A DNA stretch of 50,247 nt from Spirochaetia bacterium (GCA_007128345.1 SKXS01000109.1:1-50247); one strand, 5' to 3'; shown: positions 15,264-24,081, numbered from the stretch's first letter. Notes: a model not told the origin generated them from the letters alone. Numbers and translations are program-made.

Positions 15264-16793
15264 ATGAGTGCAGTATTTTGGGTTATCCTTCCTCTCTTAG
15301 GTCTGATTCTAGGTTGGACATTACGCTGGCTATATGCCAAATTTCAGCTGTCCTCAGTCGAGCAAAAAGCATTACGATTGAGTCAAGAAGCGATAAAAGA
15401 AGCTGAAGCTAAGAAAAAAGAGATCCTTTTAGAAGGCAGAGACGAATTACTACGTGAGCGCAACCAGCAGGAGCGTGAATTCAGGGAAAGGCGATTTGAG
15501 ATCCAGAAGAACGAACGCCGGATTATTCAAAAGGAAGAAAATCTAGAACGAAAGCTATCTGAGCTGGAAAAACAGCGAAGAGTGCTGTCAGACCGGGAGG
15601 AGCAGTTACAGAGTAGAGAGCATTTGTTGACAGACGAAGAAAAAAAGTGGAAGGCAGAGTTGGAGCGGATAGCGGGGTTGAGCAGTGAAGAGGCCAAGTC
15701 GCTTATCATGGATTCCATGGAAACTGAAGCTAAGCGTGACGCACAGGTCCTGATCAATAAAATTGAGCAGGAAGCCCAACTGAAGGCAGAGAAAATTGCC
15801 CGTGACGTCATCGTTACTTCCATTCAGAGACTGGCTACAGATGTGAGCTCTGAAGTATCTATCAGCTCGGTGAGCCTGCCGAATGACGACATGAAGGGCA
15901 GGATCATCGGGAGAGAGGGTCGGAACATACGTACCCTGGAGACGTTGACCGGGGTGGACATCATTATTGATGATACACCCGAAGCCGTGGTGATATCTTG
16001 TTTTGATCCCGTGCGCAAGGAGATCGCCAAGATAGCCATGGAACGGCTGATCCAGGATGGCAGGATACATCCTGCCAGAATTGAGGAAGTGGTGCAGAAG
16101 GTCTCCAAGGAGATATCGCGTGTGATCAATGAAGAGGGAGAGAAGGTTATCTTCGATCTCCAGCTTCATAACATCAGTCAGGAAGGGGTACGGTCACTGG
16201 GACGGCTCCACTTCAGGACCAGCTACGGCCAGAATGTGCTGAAGCATGCCAAGGAGGTGGCTATTCTCTCCGGCATGATAGCGGCTGAGGTCGGCGCAGA
16301 CCGTGAGATAGCCAAGCGGTCAGGACTTCTTCATGACATCGGAAAGGGAATAGATACGGAGAGTGACGCGAACCATTCAGAGATGGGAGCTGAGCTTGCC
16401 AAGAAGATGGGTGAGGACCCCCGGGTAATCAACGCCATCCTATCACACCATAACGATGTGGAGCCTTCCTGCGTGGAATCGATTATCGTGCAGATAGCCG
16501 ATGCCATTTCAGCCTCAAGGCCCGGGGCAAGACGGGAAACCTTGAGCAACTATATCAGGCGGCTTGAGAATCTGGAGCATATTTCAGAGAGTTTTGAAGG
16601 CGTAGATAAAGCATATGCGATCCAGGCAGGCAGGGAACTGCGTATCCTGGTGAATAATGAGACAGTGGATGATGCCGGAGCGAAGGAACTGGCAAAGAAT
16701 ATTGCCAAACGTATAGAGACAGAACTGAGGTACCCCGGCCGGATTAAGGTAACCATAATACGCGAGACGCGGATTGTGGAATACGCACGATAG
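15264..16793 (+). CDS. rny: ribonuclease Y
   Basis: RNase Y is a membrane-anchored endoribonuclease that starts mRNA decay in many bacteria lacking RNase E. With ATG 15264 (MSAVFWVILPLLGL) it is 509 aa. It has an N-terminal transmembrane segment (residues 4-22), a long coiled coil (about 30-200), a KH domain with IIGREGRNIRTLE, and an HD domain with the metal-binding pair in LLHDIGKGID. The preceding in-frame codons contain the promoter -35 box and are not coding. The ymdB-like gene follows after 18 bases, an association also known from Firmicutes. Confidence 0.96.
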   Translation: MSAVFWVILPLLGLILGWTLRWLYAKFQLSSVEQKALRLSQEAIKEAEAKKKEILLEGRDELLRERNQQEREFRERRFEIQKNERRIIQKEENLERKLSELEKQRRVLSDREEQLQSREHLLTDEEKKWKAELERIAGLSSEEAKSLIMDSMETEAKRDAQVLINKIEQEAQLKAEKIARDVIVTSIQRLATDVSSEVSISSVSLPNDDMKGRIIGREGRNIRTLETLTGVDIIIDDTPEAVVISCFDPVRKEIAKIAMERLIQDGRIHPARIEEVVQKVSKEISRVINEEGEKVIFDLQLHNISQEGVRSLGRLHFRTSYGQNVLKHAKEVAILSGMIAAEVGADREIAKRSGLLHDIGKGIDTESDANHSEMGAELAKKMGEDPRVINAILSHHNDVEPSCVESIIVQIADAISASRPGARRETLSNYIRRLENLEHISESFEGVDKAYAIQAGRELRILVNNETVDDAGAKELAKNIAKRIETELRYPGRIKVTIIRETRIVEYAR

Positions 16794-16811
16794 CGCGGAG
16801 CGGACATACAC

Positions 16812-17609
16812 GTGGCCGAAAAAACTGTAGCAGCCCTGTTTCTGGGTGACATATGCGGTCAGCCGGGATGCAGGGCTGTATTTATCGGGTTGAAGCAGCT
16901 CATTAAGGAATATAGGGCAGATGTGGTGCTTGCCAACGGTGAGAATGCTGATGACGGGTTCGGGATTACCCCGGAACTTGTATACCGCCTGGAAAATTCC
17001 GGAGTGGACGTAATCACATCAGGAAATCACATCTGGCAGAAGCATGATATCTATCATCTCTTGGAGAGTAGAAATAACATATTGAGGCCTGCGAACTACC
17101 CGCCGAAAGTCCCAGGCAAGGGTGCTATGGTGATCGAAACAAAGGGTGGTCCTCTGGGGGTGATCAATCTGCAGGGAAGGCAGAGCATGATGGCCATAGA
17201 CTGTCCCTTCAGGACCGGCAGGGAGCTTGTCGAACAGCTGCGCCAGAAGACACGTATGATTATCGTGGACTTTCATGCTGAACAGAGCGAGGAGAAGGAG
17301 GCTCTGGCTGTATATCTGGACGGGAAGGTGTCTGCGGTGCTGGGAACCCATACCCATGTGCAGACAGCGGACGAACGAATCCTCCCGAATGGAACCGCAT
17401 ACATAACCGATGTAGGCATGACCGGACCTGAGCACAGCGTCATAGGAAGCATTCCGGAACTTTCAATTGAACGCCAGCTTACCCAGATGCCGCTGAGAAG
17501 TGAAATAGCGGACACATCAACCATGATCAACGCTGTTATGGTGATTATGGATGCGCAGACAGGTAAGGCACGGTCAATTCAGCGGATCTGCAAGCGTTAT
17601 TCGGTATGA
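16812..17609 (+). CDS. ymdB: YmdB-like metallophosphoesterase (TIGR00282 family)
   Basis: The family is a dinuclear-metal phosphodiesterase; the Bacillus subtilis member hydrolyses cyclic nucleotides and affects biofilm and motility choice. The 265-aa product starts with GTG 16812 and has the full metal set: FLGDICGQPG, ANGENADDGFGI, TSGNHIW, DFHAEQSEEK and GTHTHVQTAD. It is cotranscribed with rny and its last four bases (ATGA) overlap the start of the methylase gene. The substrate here is not known. Confidence 0.9.
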   Translation: MAEKTVAALFLGDICGQPGCRAVFIGLKQLIKEYRADVVLANGENADDGFGITPELVYRLENSGVDVITSGNHIWQKHDIYHLLESRNNILRPANYPPKVPGKGAMVIETKGGPLGVINLQGRQSMMAIDCPFRTGRELVEQLRQKTRMIIVDFHAEQSEEKEALAVYLDGKVSAVLGTHTHVQTADERILPNGTAYITDVGMTGPEHSVIGSIPELSIERQLTQMPLRSEIADTSTMINAVMVIMDAQTGKARSIQRICKRYSV

Positions 17610-18322
17610 CGGGCAGTAAGAAGTATCCCCTTCTGGAAATTGCATCAAGACAGTTTCCCCAATATACGAGAGAACAGCTGATCTCATTCATCTACTGCAG
17701 GGAGATTGCCGCAGACGGTGAGCATCCCGCAGACCCACGCCACCTTGTTGACGAACATGCAGAGATCACCTTCGCGGTAAAACAGTACGTCTCCCGCGGA
17801 GGAGATAAACTGGCACACGCACTGAAGACCTGGCACATTGATGTGAGGGGGCTTGCATGTATTGATGCGGGAGCTTCCACGGGGGGGTTTACCGACTGCC
17901 TGCTCCAGCATGGTGCTGCACGCGTATATGCTGTAGACGTAGGGTACAACCAGCTTGCCTGGAAGCTGAGAAATGATCCCCGTGTGGAGGTCTGTGAACG
18001 GACAAATATCATGGAGTTCACAGGGGAAGCGGATGCGGCGGTTGCGGATCTCTCCTTCCGTTCCATCCGCAGGGCGGCATTCCATATCCTGTCGCTTACC
18101 AGGAGGCGATGGATGATTGCCCTGGTTAAGCCCCAATTTGAAGTCAGGCACTATGAGGCATTTGACGGGGTGCTTCGCGATGAGAAAACAATCAATCAGG
18201 TGCTCAGTGAAGTACGCAGCGGTCTTACGAAAGAGGGAGTGCATGTGGACAAGCTCATCCCATCTCCCATATTAGGAAGAAAGGGAAATCGGGAATATCT
18301 GGCCCTGCTCAGCGTTGCATGA
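17606..18322 (+). CDS. tlyA: TlyA-family rRNA 2'-O-methyltransferase (haemolysin A type)
   Basis: TlyA proteins methylate the 2'-OH of specific 16S and 23S rRNA nucleotides; older names call them haemolysins. The 238-aa product has an N-terminal S4-like RNA-binding domain (residues 1-60), then an FtsJ-like Rossmann fold. The K-D-K-E catalytic set is visible: SRGGDKL (K68), the SAM site DAGASTGGFTD, the loop VKPQFE and GNREYL. The start overlaps the ymdB stop in ATGA. The 3' end overlaps a minus-strand gene by 14 bases. Confidence 0.92.
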   Translation: MTGSKKYPLLEIASRQFPQYTREQLISFIYCREIAADGEHPADPRHLVDEHAEITFAVKQYVSRGGDKLAHALKTWHIDVRGLACIDAGASTGGFTDCLLQHGAARVYAVDVGYNQLAWKLRNDPRVEVCERTNIMEFTGEADAAVADLSFRSIRRAAFHILSLTRRRWMIALVKPQFEVRHYEAFDGVLRDEKTINQVLSEVRSGLTKEGVHVDKLIPSPILGRKGNREYLALLSVA

Positions 18323-18887
18323 CAACGGGTAGCGGCCCGGCTATGACTTCATCTCCTGCAATAAGTAGGAACTGACGGACAGCATCAAGCATTCCCAGGG
18401 TTACGGCAAACTGCTTCAGCATGGCATCAGTTCCGTCTTCACCCAGAGCGGTCTCCCTGAGGATGTGGGGTGAAAGTTCAATGTACAATGCGGATCTGAC
18501 CAGTTTTGAACCAATATATCGGGTACCTTCCGGGATGCAGGTGATGTACCCTAGAGCAAGCTCCTCCGGGGACGGAGGAGCAAGGAGTGCAGTCACTGTA
18601 CGGTCATAGAGAGTCCTGGCATCAGCAGCAGGAAATGCGGGTATGGGGGAGATTTCTGCGAGCAGCTCTCTTTGGTCGAGTTTGACCAGTGCCCGCGGTA
18701 CCCCGGAGGTATAAGACAGACTGCTGCGGGCAGCTGTTTGCTGAACTGCAGGAAGGTAGCTCCTGATGTTTCTGACAATGCGAGGACCGGTTATGATTCC
18801 CGCAGCAATGATTATGCATGCCGGGATTATCCAGAGCCACCGGGGCATGCCGTTCTTGTGCTCCATGTGTGAAGGATACTGAATCAT
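18309..18887 (-). CDS. membrane-anchored GerMN-domain protein
   Basis: The GerMN domain is named after spore germination protein GerM and Sec-linked lipoproteins; its biochemical role is unknown. The 192-aa product has one N-terminal transmembrane helix (PRWLWIIPACIIIAAGIITG) and a soluble part that would lie outside the cytosol. That part ends in the typical GerMN block, with TLGMLDAVRQFLLIAGDE. The start is unsure: ATGs at 18887, 18866 and 18848 are all in frame and none has a good ribosome binding site. It is the only minus-strand gene in its neighbourhood and overlaps the end of tlyA in antisense by 14 bases. Confidence 0.72.
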   Translation of the reverse strand: MIQYPSHMEHKNGMPRWLWIIPACIIIAAGIITGPRIVRNIRSYLPAVQQTAARSSLSYTSGVPRALVKLDQRELLAEISPIPAFPAADARTLYDRTVTALLAPPSPEELALGYITCIPEGTRYIGSKLVRSALYIELSPHILRETALGEDGTDAMLKQFAVTLGMLDAVRQFLLIAGDEVIAGPLPVVMQR

Positions 18888-18979
18888 ATGGTGGAGCGCA
18901 AGGTTGAATGTTTGTCATGGAGAATTCTTTTTTCCTCCTGCGGTCTGCCGGTTTTGTCCGGCGGTGTATCTGTTTCTAT

Positions 18980-19008
18980 TTGACAACACTTTTAAAAGTA
19001 CGTATAGT
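18980..19008 (+). promoter_or_regulatory. promoter of ptsI, very close to its start codon
   Basis: TTGACA (18980-18985) and TATAGT (19003-19008) are 17 bases apart. The transcript should start at about 19015-19018, and the ptsI ATG is at 19018, so the leader would be 0-3 nt. There is no Shine-Dalgarno sequence before this ATG. Confidence 0.8.
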
Positions 19009-19017
19009 AAATACGCA

Positions 19018-20763
19018 ATGAAAACCATCAACGGAATTCCCGGATCTCCAGGCATAGCGATAGGAAAGGTATTTCTCTACACGAATCATCATCTGAAGGC
19101 ACCGGAATACCCTATTGCGGATGATGAGATCCATCAGGAAATTGAACGGTTTGAAGAGGCATTAGTCAAGTCCAAAGATGATCTGCTCAAGCTGAAGCGG
19201 CAGGCAGAGAGCCGGGAGATAAAAAAAGACTTGGAAATCATTGAGACTCATCTCATGATGCTCGATGACCCGATATTCATCGGGAAAATGAAGCAGAGCC
19301 TCTCCACTGAACTGCTCAATGCTGAACGGGTGCTGGAACTTACCGTTGAGGACATGGTCAAGTCGCTCCAGGAGAGCAGTGATGAGTACCTCAAGGAACG
19401 GGTCATGGACCTCTATGATGTCGAAAGCCGGGTGATGCATCACCTGCTTTACCTTGAGCGTCCGCCGCTCCATGACATTCAGCACAAGGTGATCCTGGTT
19501 GCCAACCGGCTGCTGCCCTCTGAAGTGCTCTCGCTCAACAAAACCTACATCAAGGGGTTTGCTCTGGATGTGGGGGGAAGGACTTCCCATACGGCAATCC
19601 TCGCTCGTTCATTTGAAATACCTGCAGTACTTGGACTTTCGAGTCTTACCAAGATGGTGGATGACGGGGATACGATTATCCTTGACGGCAATCAGGGAAA
19701 GGTCATAATCCGTCCTGACCATGAGACGATCAAGGAGTACCACAAAAACCTCGCAAAATGGGAAAGCCATGAAAAGGAGCTCTTTGAGATATATCAACTG
19801 CCTTCTGAGACGGTTGACGGCAGAAGAATAGCCCTCCGGGCAAACCTGGAGATACCCGAGGAGGTGGAGTCAGCTTTGCAGCACGGAGCTGAAGGGGTAG
19901 GCCTGTATCGGTCCGAGTTTCTCTTCATACAGCCGGGGGATATTGCATCGGAAGAGGAGCAGTACAAAGCATACGCCCGGGTACTCGAAGGTATGGGCAG
20001 TGAGCATCCTGTCACAATCCGTACTATAGACGTCGGCGGCGACAAGGTGTTTCCCGGGATGGAGGATTTTGACGAGGAGAATCCAATCCTTGGATGGCGT
20101 GCGGTGCGCTTCTGCCTGTCCAGGAAGGATATTTTCCGTGTACAGCTCAAGGCAATGCTGCGCGCGTCGGTCCATGGAAAGCTTCGGATCATGTTCCCCA
20201 TGATCAGCGGGGTTGAGGAGCTCGATGATGTCCTTGCTGTCCTGCATGAGGTGACGGAGGAATGCCGGGATGAGGGCATTCCCTTCGATGAAACCATAGC
20301 AATAGGTTCCATGATCGAGGTGCCTGCATCCGCCTTGATATCCGACATCATTGCTAAGAAGGTGGACTTCCTGTCCATCGGCACCAATGACCTGATTCAA
20401 TATACCATCGCAGTTGACCGCGGAAATGAGAAAATAGCCTACCTGTATCAGCCTTTTCATCCAGGGGTGCTTCGTTTGATCAAGATGATCATTGATAACG
20501 GACATAAAGCAGGCATTCCCGTAGGCATGTGCGGTGAGATGGCAGGAGATCCCCTGGCTACAGTGCTGCTGCTGGGTATGGACCTTGACGAGTTCAGTAT
20601 GAGTCCCGCAAGTCTCCTAGAGATCAAGAGCATTATTCGATCGATTTCCTACAACGACGCACAGGAACTGGTGGACCAGGTGATGGAAATGGATTCGTAC
20701 CGCCAGATAAACACACACGTAAGGAAATGGATGAATGGACGCTTCAAGTTCTTCAAGTACTAA
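19018..20763 (+). CDS. ptsI: PTS enzyme I (phosphoenolpyruvate-protein phosphotransferase)
   Basis: Enzyme I takes phosphate from PEP and passes it to HPr. With ATG 19018 (MKTINGIPGSPGIAIGKVFL) it is 581 aa, the usual length; the frame is open upstream, but that part is promoter. The HPr-binding helices are followed by the active-site histidine H191 in GGRTSHTAILAR. The PEP-binding barrel holds GLYRSEFLFI, GGDK, GTNDLIQYT, C505 in GMCGEMAGDP and DEFSMSP. Spirochaetes often have enzyme I and HPr without sugar permeases, so the job may be regulatory, but this window cannot show that. Its end overlaps der by 29 bases. Confidence 0.96.
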   Translation: MKTINGIPGSPGIAIGKVFLYTNHHLKAPEYPIADDEIHQEIERFEEALVKSKDDLLKLKRQAESREIKKDLEIIETHLMMLDDPIFIGKMKQSLSTELLNAERVLELTVEDMVKSLQESSDEYLKERVMDLYDVESRVMHHLLYLERPPLHDIQHKVILVANRLLPSEVLSLNKTYIKGFALDVGGRTSHTAILARSFEIPAVLGLSSLTKMVDDGDTIILDGNQGKVIIRPDHETIKEYHKNLAKWESHEKELFEIYQLPSETVDGRRIALRANLEIPEEVESALQHGAEGVGLYRSEFLFIQPGDIASEEEQYKAYARVLEGMGSEHPVTIRTIDVGGDKVFPGMEDFDEENPILGWRAVRFCLSRKDIFRVQLKAMLRASVHGKLRIMFPMISGVEELDDVLAVLHEVTEECRDEGIPFDETIAIGSMIEVPASALISDIIAKKVDFLSIGTNDLIQYTIAVDRGNEKIAYLYQPFHPGVLRLIKMIIDNGHKAGIPVGMCGEMAGDPLATVLLLGMDLDEFSMSPASLLEIKSIIRSISYNDAQELVDQVMEMDSYRQINTHVRKWMNGRFKFFKY

Positions 20764-22087
20764 CCGGTCTCTGCCCGTAGTAGCCATACTGGGAAGGCCG
20801 AATGTCGGCAAGTCAACGCTTTTCAATCGGCTTATCCGCAAAAGGCGTTCCATAACTGATCCCACTCCCGGGGTAACCCGCGATCTCATAGAGGAAACAG
20901 CGGTCATTGGGAGCAAGGTAGTGCGCCTTGTGGATTCCGGAGGGGTGACCCTCCGCAGCGAAGGCTTCGATGACCTGGTGACAGGTAAAAGCTACGAAGC
21001 CCTGCGCAATGCTGATTTAATTCTCCTCATGTTCGAAGCAGGCGAAATCACCCCTGAGGATGAGGAACTTATTGAACGTTCACGTCCGTTTTCTGACAGG
21101 GTGAGAGTGGTGGTGAACAAAGTTGATCACGATACGCATGAAAACCTGCTCGGGGAATTCTATCGGTACGGGTATGACCGGGTATTCCCGATTTCTGCTG
21201 AACACGGGAGAGGTATTGGGGAACTGGTTCGTGAGATTGAACGCTCCGTCGGCGATGCAGGCAGCAAAGCGGTGCCCGAAGCGCCTTCAGCGTTCAATAT
21301 TGCTGTGATGGGAAAACCGAATACGGGCAAATCGACACTGGTCAACCAGCTTTTGGGGACGGAGGTCTCAATAACCAGCCACATTCCGGGAACAACGCGG
21401 GATGTGGTATCCGGGGTATTTTCCTGGAAAGGCAGCCAATACCGAATCCTAGATACTGCGGGTATCCGGCGCAAGAAGAATGTAGGAGAAAACGTAGAAT
21501 ACTACTCGGTAAACCGCGCTATCAAGGCAATTGATGAAGCGGATGTGGTCCTGCTGCTTATTGATGCTCAGCAGGGACTCTCGGATCAGGACAAGAAGAT
21601 TGCTTCTCTTGTGACCCGTAAAGGAAAAGGCATCATCCTGGTCTTCAATAAATGGGATCTTATGGAACAGGTGCCTAACCTGCTGCGGGCGGTGCGTGAC
21701 CGCCTCAAGTTTGTGTTCCCGATTCTCGCATTTGCTCCCATGCTTCCTGTATCTGCGAAAGATAAGACAGGTCTGGAGGCGCTCATGAAGCAGGTGTCAA
21801 CTGTCTGCACGCAGCTGAACAGACGCATCGGCACCGCTGAATTTAACGATGCCCTCAACAGGTGGATGACTGTCAATGAGCCTTCCCGTGACTCCCGAGG
21901 CAGGTTCAAGATCTTCTACGGAACACAGACCCAGGCAAACCCGGTTGAATTTGTGCTGTTTGTAAACAGGAAACAGCGATTCCCCAAAGAGTATATAGGG
22001 TACCTGACCAACTCGATCCGCAAAGATTTGGGGTTCACCTCCGTCCCCGTCAAGGTGGAACTGAGAGAACGTGCAAGGAAGGGGTAG
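20735..22087 (+). CDS. der: double-GTPase ribosome assembly factor Der (EngA)
   Basis: Der is an essential GTPase with two G domains that matures the 50S subunit. The 450-aa product shows G1 GRPNVGKST and GKPNTGKST, G3 DSGG (usually DTGG) and DTAG, G4 NKVD and NKWD, then a C-terminal KH-like domain. The ATG at 20735 lies inside ptsI; no other ATG, GTG or TTG occurs before the first P-loop, so the 29-base overlap is real. The N-terminal residues are a short Ser-rich stretch forced by the overlap. Confidence 0.96.
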   Translation: MDASSSSSTNRSLPVVAILGRPNVGKSTLFNRLIRKRRSITDPTPGVTRDLIEETAVIGSKVVRLVDSGGVTLRSEGFDDLVTGKSYEALRNADLILLMFEAGEITPEDEELIERSRPFSDRVRVVVNKVDHDTHENLLGEFYRYGYDRVFPISAEHGRGIGELVREIERSVGDAGSKAVPEAPSAFNIAVMGKPNTGKSTLVNQLLGTEVSITSHIPGTTRDVVSGVFSWKGSQYRILDTAGIRRKKNVGENVEYYSVNRAIKAIDEADVVLLLIDAQQGLSDQDKKIASLVTRKGKGIILVFNKWDLMEQVPNLLRAVRDRLKFVFPILAFAPMLPVSAKDKTGLEALMKQVSTVCTQLNRRIGTAEFNDALNRWMTVNEPSRDSRGRFKIFYGTQTQANPVEFVLFVNRKQRFPKEYIGYLTNSIRKDLGFTSVPVKVELRERARKG

Positions 22088-22089
22088 GG

Positions 22090-22830
22090 GTGAGCATACG
22101 AGCCGTTGCTTTTGACATCGACGGAACCCTCTATCCCGAATATAAGTTGTATCTCAGATCTATGCCGCTTGTGATGCGTTACCCGCGATTTATGCGCGCA
22201 TATGCACGTGCGAGGAGAGCGCTGCGTACTGATGTGTACACCGAACCGTTCCGCGAAGCTCAGGCAGCCAGGATGCTTGCTTCACTGAAAAAAAAGGTTA
22301 CCCGCGATTCCTGCAGCTCCGCCGCAGATCTTATTGAGCATCGTATATGCGCGCACTGGAAGAAGGTATTTACGGGCATCAGGCCGTTTGCAGGCACAAG
22401 TGAAGCGCTCAGAAAACTGCATGCCCAGGGGTATGTCATAGGCGCACTCTCTGATTTTCCTCTAGGCGCAAAGCTTGAGGTGCTCGGACTTGATGCGTAC
22501 TTCTCTGTGCGCTTCTCCGCTGAGGACACCGGCCACTTGAAGCCGTCTCCGGTGCCCTTTGCCAAACTGGCCGAACGGATGTCGTGCAGTCCCCATGAAG
22601 TGCTCTATGTGGGAAACAGCTTGGATAAGGACATCATAGGGGCCAGAAATTACGGGATGTATACAGCGCATTTCATAGCTCCCCTCCGGTGGAAAAGGAA
22701 GGGGGGACGGAGGACTGTCGTCCGTCTGCCCGATGAGGATGATCCAAGGTTGGCCCATATTGTGTTTTCTTCCTATCACGACCTGCCTGGTGCGGTGGAT
22801 CAGCTCCAGGAGCTCGTAGGCGCAATATGA
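22090..22830 (+). CDS. HAD-superfamily hydrolase
   Basis: The 246-aa product is a haloacid dehalogenase-type phosphatase. Motif I is FDIDGTLY with the nucleophile pair D9/D11, motif II is the serine in LSDF, motif III is the lysine in HLKPSP, and motif IV is GNSLDKDIIGARN. A helical cap (about residues 20-95) lies between motifs I and II. The start is GTG 22090, two bases after the der stop, so it is probably cotranscribed with der. The substrate cannot be told from sequence; it is close to phosphoglycolate-phosphatase-like members. Confidence 0.82.
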   Translation: MSIRAVAFDIDGTLYPEYKLYLRSMPLVMRYPRFMRAYARARRALRTDVYTEPFREAQAARMLASLKKKVTRDSCSSAADLIEHRICAHWKKVFTGIRPFAGTSEALRKLHAQGYVIGALSDFPLGAKLEVLGLDAYFSVRFSAEDTGHLKPSPVPFAKLAERMSCSPHEVLYVGNSLDKDIIGARNYGMYTAHFIAPLRWKRKGGRRTVVRLPDEDDPRLAHIVFSSYHDLPGAVDQLQELVGAI

Positions 22831-22859
22831 TTGACAACGATGGATATCTGCAGGACAAT
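22831..22859 (+). promoter_or_regulatory. probable promoter of the coiled-coil protein gene
   Basis: TTGACA (22831-22836) starts directly after the stop codon of the HAD gene and is 17 bases from GACAAT (22854-22859). The -35 box is perfect and the -10 box is weak. A start near 22866 leaves about 22 bases before ATG 22889. Confidence 0.5.
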
Positions 22860-22888
22860 GACACAAACGTAACGGATGGGAGCCGCCT

Positions 22889-23941
22889 ATGGATTATTAT
22901 TCAATAATCGGACATATCATAGTTTTCCTGGTGGTAATGTTTTTCATGATTTCTTTTCGCCTGCTGGACAAGAAGGACCGTAAGATCGATAAGGCGCGCA
23001 GGTACATAGAGAAGCAATCTGCCTACCTACAGGAAACTATGGAGCAGCGCAAGCGGGAAGTGGAAAACCTCCATGAGTCCATCCAGTCGAAGGAGGCAAT
23101 CACCCGGGAGATGCTTAAACGGGTGGAGTCGCTGCTCCAGGAAATTGATGATCACAGTGATGACCTCCTTCAGCTCCAGACTCAGCTGACCCATTACCAT
23201 AAAATTCTTAAGGAACTATCCATGCTTACCGAAAAGGCTGAGCAGCGTACCAAGAAGATAAAAGATGATCTGGTGAACTTTGGTGAGACAGAGACCAGGA
23301 TGGAGGAGCTCCAGGAGATGATCCTTCAGGGTAGGAAGCAGCTGGAAACAGTCAGACAGGAGATTATCGACGAGTCCCAGGATGCCCTCATTCAGTTTAA
23401 GGAAGAGGTAGCGCAGGAACTGCTGAGACAGAAACATGAAGCAGAGAAAGAGCTGTCCCCTGTACTGCCCCTGCCTTCCCAGGAAGCACAGAAACCGGAG
23501 AAACCCCAGTTTAAGGAACCGAAGCCGTTTCCCTTCATTGATCCTGATATCGCAGTTCCGCCCGTGCAGGAGTCTTCGGAAGCTGAAGAAGTACACGAAG
23601 ATGAAGACGAGCCTGCTGAGGAACCTGCAGTAATTCAGCAGGAGAAGACAGATACGCCCCAGAATGCTAAGGAGCCTTACCAGGAAGAGCAGCTGTTTCC
23701 CGATGAAGAGGATGATGACTCCCTGTATGCATACGAGGATCTCTCAGAGGATGAATCATTCATTGACGAAGAACCTGAAGAGGAAGAGCCGCCGTTGGGA
23801 AAGGATTCGAAGAAGGATTTGGTCAAGCGATGCCGTGATCAGGGGATGAACCCCAGTGAGATAGCGGCTCATTTGGATATACCCAGGGGAGAGGTGGAAG
23901 TCCTTCTGGAGCTCATCCGGTTCACGGAAGATGACCAGTAG
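22889..23941 (+). CDS. membrane-anchored coiled-coil protein with C-terminal HTH-like segment
   Basis: The 350-aa product has one N-terminal transmembrane segment (IIGHIIVFLVVMFFMISF, residues 6-23), then about 160 residues of charged coiled coil. A Pro/Glu/Asp-rich acidic linker (about 190-310) and a C-terminal helix-turn-helix-like unit (MNPSEIAAHLDIPRGEVEVL) follow. I cannot name the family. The layout recalls Bacillus SwrB and DUF2802-type proteins linked with flagella, where a membrane helix and coiled coil carry a small C-terminal HTH. GGATGGGAG precedes the ATG. It has its own likely promoter and is separated from grpE by 148 bases. Confidence 0.7.
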   Translation: MDYYSIIGHIIVFLVVMFFMISFRLLDKKDRKIDKARRYIEKQSAYLQETMEQRKREVENLHESIQSKEAITREMLKRVESLLQEIDDHSDDLLQLQTQLTHYHKILKELSMLTEKAEQRTKKIKDDLVNFGETETRMEELQEMILQGRKQLETVRQEIIDESQDALIQFKEEVAQELLRQKHEAEKELSPVLPLPSQEAQKPEKPQFKEPKPFPFIDPDIAVPPVQESSEAEEVHEDEDEPAEEPAVIQQEKTDTPQNAKEPYQEEQLFPDEEDDDSLYAYEDLSEDESFIDEEPEEEEPPLGKDSKKDLVKRCRDQGMNPSEIAAHLDIPRGEVEVLLELIRFTEDDQ

Positions 23942-23971
23942 CTAATACATAGCGTAACTTTGTGAAAATGC

Positions 23972-24001
23972 TTGACTCTCTTTCAGCCGTCTTAGTACCT
24001 T
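23972..24001 (+). promoter_or_regulatory. possible promoter of the grpE-dnaK-dnaJ operon
   Basis: TTGACT (23972-23977) and TACCTT (23996-24001) are 18 bases apart. TACCTT is also the -10 box I assign to rpsT and nifS. No CIRCE element and no clear heat-shock sigma factor motif was found nearby, so how the operon responds to heat is open. Confidence 0.4.
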
Positions 24002-24057
24002 AGTAATGAGCGACACATATGGAAAACCTCACCAGGCTATGCCCAGGAGGAAAACCA

Positions 24058-24081
24058 TTGAAGCATCATAAGAGGATATAG
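24058..24081 (+). CDS. possible leader mini-ORF before grpE
   Basis: A strong AGGAGG (24045-24050) lies 7 bases before TTG 24058, which opens the 7-residue frame MKHHKRI ending in TAG at 24079-24081. An ATG in the same frame at 24019 would make it 20 residues. The grpE ATG follows 9 bases after this stop and has only a weak ribosome binding site of its own, so the small frame may hand ribosomes on to grpE. Expression is not proven. Confidence 0.35.
   Translation: MKHHKRI

Noticed and set aside
19794..20505. Overlapping minus-strand frames opposite ptsI
   Set aside because: The translations are shadows of ptsI with no conserved motif; ptsI is complete on the plus strand.
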